NCBI GenBank assembly: GCA_032358255.1 | Contig: JAULBX010016194.1 | Span: forward strand, 27,326-91,325 | DNA: 64,000 nucleotides | Direction: 5' to 3' | Source of the DNA: Heterotrichella gracilis | Taxonomy: Eukaryota; Sar; Xanthophyceae; Tribonematales; Xanthonemataceae | Shown: in pieces, positions 58,270 through 64,000 of the stretch | Layout: each line of letters begins with the position of its first letter | Position numbering within the stretch: position 1 is the stretch's first letter | Notes under the pieces: generated by a model | Told to the model about the DNA's origin: nothing | The model's input: the letters and a program-made list of their open reading frames with translations, nothing else | The model's database searches: none | Made by a program: the position numbers and the translations under genes

Positions 58270-59241
58270 CCCTCGGCATTTGTGCGTGGGTGTGTGCGCT
58301 GGGGATGCAGGTGGATTGGGCTACCTCCAGCGTTGGGCATGGGTGCGGATGCATGTGCTGGGAATGCACATGGGGATACGCATGCCGGTGGATGGGTGTG
58401 GGGGCTTGAGGGTCGAGGGGTGGATGGGGAGGTGCGGGAGGGATAACCTTTTTGCTGGGTATTTCGGGGTTAACGACTGGGCACATTTATAGCGGGGGTG
58501 ACATGCCATATTGGGACACATGTTCATGGCAGGGGGCGCATGCCATGTGATACGGATTTTGTCATGCATGCATCATGTGGCGCGCCTTACAGGTGTGCTG
58601 TTGTTGTTGGGTTGGGTTGTTGCAGTTTCGCCGCAAATGGGCAGACAATGACGTGGGTTTCCTCCAGTAGATTTTTCTTAGCACGCCGCACAGCGGCATT
58701 CATGTACGGCTGTGATGATCAGTATCACGCCATTTACAGCTTTATCAAGTGTGCTCAGTGCCCAATAGGGTAATAATACTATTGCTCTGTTAGGCGCCCA
58801 GGGCCTGGTCTAGCATTCTCTATGGCCATGAATGTCTGGACCAAGGTATCTCGCAACCCAGTCCTGCAATTCATTGCATGCCGCATTTGGCAAATCAGTA
58901 CGTCATTCCATTGGGTGTTTCATAAAGGGTGGTTAGGAACTGTTTGGTTGTATGGCATCCATAAATGTGCGAACGAGTATTTATGCAGGACGATGTCATG
59001 CGCCCCCCGCTGCAGCCAGGTGGGCTGCAGATTCCATCGAGTTGGCTGCAGTTACTGTAACAGCAAGTTCATTTCAAGTGTTGAGGCACCCGCATCATGA
59101 GCCCCAACTTGGGGGACGCACTGCCCTCTACCAATGGTGGCGTGGCTGCAGATGCCCCCAGGGCCTGACCCCCCCCTCCTGCTTCACCCCATCACCATCA
59201 CCCGCATGCGGTTGTGGCTGGGTTCTCTCCATGGAGCTCCA
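58270..59241. other. Convergent intergenic region carrier / TTC33-like
   Basis: About 1 kb without a recognisable gene. The first 200 bp holds GGGGTGCAGGTG and GGGATGCAGGTGG echoes of the carrier's end (about 58225-58320). Confidence 0.5.
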
Positions 59242-61420
59242 TCAATTCCCGCATTGCTCATCACGTGCCTGTGGCGATGCCGGTGCCGGCGCCGGCGCCG
59301 AGGGTTCCGCCTCTCTTTGCGCCGGGCCCCCACACGCGGCGCCTGCTTGCGCTTCACCCACCACACCAACTCCACTGTCCGCTGGTGCCGCATCTGCCAC
59401 GTCACTATCACCCCCACTGCCCACTGCTGATGTGGCACCAGGCGGCTCAGGATCACCACCTCCGGAGGTGGGCCCCGCCTCGTCAGCACCATTTAAATTT
59501 GAATCTGATTTCAAGCCTGCCGTGCCTTGTGCCATGCGCCCCTCCCCCCCATCGGGCTCCACCACCCGCACCCGGGTCCGAGGCCGCCCCCCACCCACCC
59601 AACCCGCCTGACGCAGCGCCAGCACTCGAATGCCTGTCACCTCAGACAGTGCCTCCTCATGCTTGGGCTGCAAAGGGGCACATGGGCTTCAGAGGATAGT
59701 TTCTGGGGGATGCAATGATTGGAAGTGTGTGCGAGTACCGCCGTTCCCTCCTATGTTGTGTGCAAACCGGTTCTCAGGGTTCCTGCATGGATTCCCGCAT
59801 ACGGCAAGCACCACCGCCGCCATGCTCTGCAGCGCCAGCCCTGGCTGGAGTCCATAGGATTTCTCAGGACATATTCAGGAACTACTTAGGGTCTTGTAAA
59901 AGATACCCCTAGGGTTTTAAATCCAGCGCCAGCCCTAGCTCCATAGGGTTTCTCAGGACATATTCAGGAACTACTTAGGGTTTTGTAAAAGATACCCCTA
60001 GGTTTTACCTCCAGCGCCAGCACTGCCTCCATGCTCTGCAGCGCCAGGCTTGGCTCCCCGTATGCAAGCTGTGCCCTTGCCAAGGTGAGGAATGCCGGGG
60101 CCCAGGAGGGGGAGAGATCGAGGGCGCGCTGCGCAGCGGAGATGGCGCCCCAGGCGTCGCCAAGCTCCAACAGGACCTGAGGGCAAGTTGGGGGGGTGGG
60201 GGAGGGCATTGAGGGGAAGGGGGCCGGGGGGTATATGTTACAAGTACATACACCATTACTAGGAGGCCTCTGGTGGAGGGTACTTGGGCGGCTCACCCTT
60301 CCCACCTCGAGCTAAAGCCATGACCTCCAAAAGCTACAAAATTCTACTCCAAGCATGACCCCTGCATGCAACTCCAACCTCCTATCCACAAACCCTTACC
60401 CTACAACCCTAAGCCCCCACCTGCGCCCCTGTTTGTGCATGTACCAGCCTGTCCAGAATGACCTAACACATGGAGAGTGCTTGGCTTGCAGCACACGTTA
60501 AGATTACCGCACAGTGTTCCTACATGCAGTACCGTACAAACAAGCCCTGCAGCTCCCAAGCCTTCTTATTCCAAACCCTAGGCCCTACGCTCTATGGGGG
60601 CCTCACCTGCGCCCGCTGCTCGTGCAGCACTGGCCTGTCGGGGGTTAAGCTGATCGCCTGGTGCCATACTGTCAGTGCAGCCCGGTACTGGCCCAGGGAA
60701 GCCAGGGCGTTGCCCCGCTCCTGCACCACAGGGAGGGTTTCAGGCAGGGTTTGAGTAGGGTCTTCCAGCTGCCACAGGGTTATCGCGAGCTTGGCCCATC
60801 GTTGCCCCGCTCCTGCAAGAGGGTTTGGAGCAGGTCTTGGGGGTAGGATTTTGGGTAGGGTTTTCCCACAAGCTTTGGCCCACGATGCGCGCAGCCCTGC
60901 GCGGGCTGTCTCAGGCCCGCAGCTGAGGAATGTCGTTTGAAGGTTTCGAGGGGAGTGTGGTGGTGCCCAGTTGGGGGGCCGTGCAATGTGTACTGGTAGG
61001 ATGCGGCACCAGGCAAGCGGAACGGCAGTTGGGTTGACAAGCCGCGGCACGAACGACAAGCTTCGCCTGCCAGGCACTAACTTTATCCTACCTTGAAACC
61101 ATTCTAGCACTGCGTCTGCGCTATATTTTCGTTGCTGTGCGCATGCATGCATATGGGTCCCACATGTGTGTGCATGCCAGGCGGATTGCATCGCACCTGA
61201 TGGGCGCTACCCGGCCCTCCGTACTTTAACCCGCACCCATGACGACAATCTAGACTCACTGGGTATCATATACAGGGCATACCTGCAGAGACTGTGACTT
61301 CGACAGGGCATCCTCTGGAGTTGTGGCGTTGGCATGGTCGTCATCTGCCTCCTCCACCTGGGCGAAAGCTGCTGCCCCTGTGTCGGTTTTACGCTTCTTG
61401 ATGGCAAAGGATACAGGCAT
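59242..61420 (-). CDS. TPR protein of the TTC33 type
   Basis: Small TPR adaptor; the molecular role is unknown in the family. Four phase-consistent exons: 61283-61420, 60607-60720, 60009-60176, 59242-59667 (846 nt, 281 aa). The start at 61420 gives MPVSFAIKKRKTDTGAAAF, a basic patch as in animal TTC33 (IKRRK). TPR 1 covers about residues 47-84 (ERGNALASLGQYRAAL, WHQAISLTPDRPVLHEQRAQ), TPR 2 about 85-118 (LLELGDAWGAISAAQRALDL), and TPR 3 about 119-155 (APAFLTLARAQLAYGEPSLAL, then PKHEEALSEV). The last 110 residues are low-complexity Gly/Ala/Pro/Asp-rich and not conserved in the family as I know it. Confidence 0.85.
59831..60010 (-). repeat. Tandem ~90-bp repeat of TTC33 exon 3 end and donor
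   Basis: Two units (about 59831-59922 and 59923-60010) each contain CTCAGGACATATTCAGGAAC, AAAAGATACCCCTAGG and the exon edge CCAGCGCCAGC. On the sense strand: exon end, donor GTAAAACC, 75 nt of intron, then the same block again with the donor mutated to TTTAAAACC. Confidence 0.92.
60788..60905 (-). repeat. Echoes of TTC33 exon 2 start
   Basis: GTTGCCCCGCTCCTGCA of the exon 2 acceptor (60708-60725) recurs at about 60802-60818. GCTTTGGCCCA and GCTTGGCCCA pieces show two further rounds. Confidence 0.65.
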
Positions 61421-61970
61421 GGCGTATCAAGCAGTTTATAAGCACCATCCTCCTTCGTTTCCTTCGCAGGCAACGTTGGCAAGGCATGCATACATACGGT
61501 ACACGGCCATATCCTGAACTTGGGTGGACACACAAACACGCTACAATGTGTGCATTTATGGTGACAAAGTCAAGTGTTGAACGAGGTTTGTTCTGTAACC
61601 GTATCCTACACAGTCTTGCACAGGCACGGGCACAGTTGTACCCATACAAACCCGAGTATGAAAAGTGAAACTGGTGTGTCCCAGGTCGCGCACACAGAGA
61701 TAACGGCGGACCCAGTACAGCAAATAGGTTTCTCAGGTCTCTTTTTCCTGAAGCAACTGGTCCCCGGCGAGTTGGCCACATGCACTCCCACATGTGCATT
61801 GTGTAGATGTTGATCTGTAGATGGATGCAAGCCTTTGAGACCGCCTCGTCCATAAAGCAGTCGTGGTTGAGTTACACCTCCAGACCTTGTACCTTATAGA
61901 CGTGCCCAAACACAAAGGGGGCACCTGCCTTACATCTTTGGGGTCGAGCGTTGCAAGCACTTGGGGTGCC
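61421..61970. other. Divergent promoter region TTC33-like / SDR
   Basis: 550 bp between divergent starts. An in-frame ATG at 61863 would extend the SDR by 36 residues, so part of this may be coding. Nothing else is recognised. Confidence 0.5.
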
Positions 61971-63917
61971 ATGTTTTGGAGCAAGCCAGGAAGCTTGGCA
62001 GGGAAGCACGTGTTCATCACCGGTGGCTCAACCGGCATCGGCAAAGCCTTGGCCGTGGAGAGTGCCCAAGACGGCGCATCTGTCACTATCGTGGCTCGCA
62101 ACAAGGCCAACCTCAAGGATGCCGTGGCAGAGGTGGAGCAACACTTGAAGGACGGGATGAAAGCCTTTTCGTACTCAGCAGACGTCACCGACTACAAACA
62201 GGTACGCCATTAGCTGCGCCCCGACTGCTCATATCGTGCAAGCCTCCCCTTAGAGTGTGCAATAGTACCATGCTGCTAGGCTCACTGAAGCAGCTAGTTG
62301 AGTTGCTGGTGTGGGCAAGTAGGTTTAGCGCTGCGTTGGTACTGGCGTTGTCTCTTTCTTGACACCACGTCAGCCAGTCTGCAACAACCCATATCCAGTG
62401 CACATCTGGGTGGCGTGCGTAATGCCAATGCCCCGGCGCTCCCATGCCTGCCATCGCCTTACCCTCCTACTACCACTACCCCTTGCACTCCCACGCCGCA
62501 GCTCTAAATCCTAACCATAAAACCTGTGGTCCTGGCCGGGTTCTGAGCGCAATTGCAGCGGCAGAGAAGGTGCTCATAACCCTCACCCAAACCCTAGTTC
62601 CTAAACCCTAAACGCTGTGGTCTTGGCCAGGTTCTGAGCGCCATCGCAGCAGGAGAGAAGGCTCTTGGTCCCATAGACGTGGTGGTGTGCAACGCAGGGA
62701 GCGCCACCCCAGGTGACGATACCTTAACTCTAATCTGGAACCCTACATCAGACCCAAAGCCTGCATGATACCATATCCCTGCTGCGCACGTGAGAACAAC
62801 ACATAACAGGGAGACCACTGGAACCCTCGTGTAGGTGCCGTGGAGGCAGAGCAGGAGGTGCCAGTGCCTGTGTATGAACCGTGGTGTTTGCTTGCAAACC
62901 CTTGGGTAGAAATCTTGTGAAGCAGGGCGTGTCGGTTTATAACACCACCATGCAGTTCAGCTACTGCAGAGTTTAGGGTCGGTGCCTATGCCCAGAATTG
63001 TTAAACCCTAATGTAGGGTACCAGAAGGACAGTATCAATTTTGATGTATCTTTAAACCCTAAACTCTACTCTTACACGCTAAACCCTTGTGTAGGGTATC
63101 TTGTGGAGCAGGACGTGTCGGTATTTGAGCGCACCATGCAGCTCAACTACTTTGGGGAGCTGTACACAATCAAGGGGGTGGCGCCAGGGATGCTGAAACG
63201 GGGGAGTGGCCACATAGTCATTATTTCCTCGGCGCTGGGGATAATAGGTGGGGACAGGGGGGAGGGAATGGGGTTGAGGGGGTAGCACTGAAACAGGTCG
63301 GGAAGCAGTGCTGTGGGTGGGTGGAGCAGTGATGTGGGATTGAGATGCAATGTGCCAATGGATTAGTGTGGCAAGCCTACCGTGTTGCTGGGGAGGGCTG
63401 CGCATTTGTCGATCCATGTATCGTCGATTGTGCATGTGATCAGGCTTGTGGTTCCTGTTAAAATTTGGTACTGTTTGCGTCCTTCCCTCCACATCGGTTT
63501 GTGAGCTTGCTAGGGTTTTGCTGCAGGGTTTTCCGGCTACAGCAGCTATGCGCCCACCAAGTACGCTCTCAGGGGACTGGCTGAGACGCTGCGCAACGAG
63601 GTAATGGATTTAGGGTTTAGTGCCTAGGGTTTCTGGCTAGGGTATGAATATAGGTTCGACAGTGGTAGGGGATGTGTGTGGGCACCTGCATGTGTGTGGG
63701 TGTGGCATATGCCTGTGACATGTGCATGTGAAAGTGCATGTGTGTGCATGTGGCATGTGCGTGCATGCATGTATGTGTGTGCACCTGTCAGGTAGCCATG
63801 TAGACGGATAACTGTAATAACCTGGCCAGGTAGCATGTTCATGTTGCTCTAATTGCCATGCCATGTGCGCTGCGCCCTTGTGGGCCCCTTGCGCACTTTG
63901 CTGCCAGCGGCGTCAAG
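61971..63917 (+). CDS. 3-ketodihydrosphingosine reductase-like SDR, 3' end beyond window
   Basis: NADPH-dependent short-chain dehydrogenase; the closest family is KDSR/TSC10, which reduces 3-ketosphinganine to sphinganine in sphingolipid synthesis at the ER. Exons: 61971-62201, 62631-62712, 63095-63247, 63527-63600, and a probable fifth ending at 63917 (HFAASGVK, start uncertain). Residues: cofactor loop TGGSTGIG (17-24), ARN at the end of strand 2, DVTDY, NAG (98-100), Asn122 in MQLNYFG, Ser149/150 in IVIISSALG, and catalytic Tyr163-x3-Lys167 in GYSSYAPTKYALRGLAE, the last typical of KDSR. The start is taken at 61971 (MFWSKPGSLAGKHVF). Longer N-termini with a membrane segment occur in the family and may be missing. 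Confidence 0.85.
62522..62580 (+). repeat. Decayed copy of SDR exon 2 start
   Basis: GTGGTCCTGGCCGGGTTCTGAGC and the next 35 nt repeat the acceptor and start of exon 2 (62616-62672) 95 bp upstream. The copy acceptor AG is mutated to GG. Confidence 0.88.
62833..62972 (+). repeat. Two echoes of SDR exon 3 start
   Basis: The exon 3 start (63090-63160, encoding YLVEQDVSVFERTMQLNYF) recurs at about 62900-62970 (ATCTTGTGAAGCAGGGCGTG) and more weakly at about 62835-62880. Confidence 0.75.
63655..63790. repeat. TG/CATG-rich microsatellite in SDR intron
   Basis: Interrupted GTGTGTGGGCA, TGCATGTG and GTGTGTGCATG units. Confidence 0.7.
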
Positions 63918-63924
63918 GTGAGCA

Positions 63925-64000
63925 TAGTTAGTTAGTTAGTTAGTTACATGCATTCCAGCAAAATAGCCAGATTAGCAGTCAGTCTTGCACATGCGGCGCC
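63925..64000. repeat. 76-bp dispersed repeat, copy 2 (cut by window edge)
   Basis: Matches 37581-37656 at 72 of 76 positions, same orientation. The right limit is the window end, so the repeat may be longer. It starts eight bases after the presumed SDR donor at 63917. Confidence 0.9.

Noticed and set aside
1-64000. A linked biosynthetic or defence cluster
   Set aside because: The genes belong to unrelated housekeeping functions, lie on both strands and show no shared signals.

Overview
The window is nuclear DNA of a eukaryote, most likely a green alga (Chlorophyta). The genes have many short GT-AG introns, plant-type families (ABCG24/28-like and ABCI19/20/21-like transporters, a plastid-type MscS channel) and a wall protein with a long Ser-Pro/Pro-rich shaft. 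Introns and intergenic DNA are scattered with TTTAGGG/CCCTAAA runs, the plant-type telomere unit. I do not name a genus. Exon boundaries were worked out by hand from splice sites, reading phase and family knowledge. Gene names are recalled family resemblance, not search results.

Layout: 311-9100 (-) ABCG half-transporter with a Cys-rich lumenal N-terminus, running off the left edge; 9673-15602 (-) TAF5, a TFIID subunit; 16711-18746 (-) a small heat shock (HSP20) protein with a heat-shock-element-like site upstream; 20555-25261 (+) an MscS-like mechanosensitive channel; 26942-28175 (+) a broken F-box/LRR gene and 29301-30587 (+) its intact tandem sister; 31646-34106 (-) a soluble ABCI-type ATPase; 35605-42681 (-) a MYND zinc-finger protein whose reading frame is interrupted and which carries a 42-bp coding minisatellite; 43711-47901 (-) the 60S biogenesis factor REI1/ZNF622; 49400-54209 (-) a secreted LysM/Pro-rich/discoidin-like wall protein; 55714-58269 (+) a mitochondrial carrier; 59242-61420 (-) a TTC33-like TPR protein; 61971 to beyond the right edge (+) a 3-ketodihydrosphingosine reductase-like SDR. 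These are ordinary unlinked housekeeping genes, not an operon or a pathway cluster.

The unusual feature is what I call 'exon echoes'. In nearly every intron-rich gene, the neighbouring intron (or 3' flank) holds one to three decayed tandem copies of an exon edge, usually with the splice junction. Most copies contain stops or indels and cannot be used as exons. Many introns also carry telomere-like runs and a short degenerate palindrome of the type AACCCT-N4-AGGGTT near the 5' splice site. There is also a perfect 53-bp inverted repeat with a 7-bp target-site duplication (a very small MITE-like insertion), a 76-bp dispersed repeat found twice 26 kb apart, and stray copies of a neighbouring gene's last exon.
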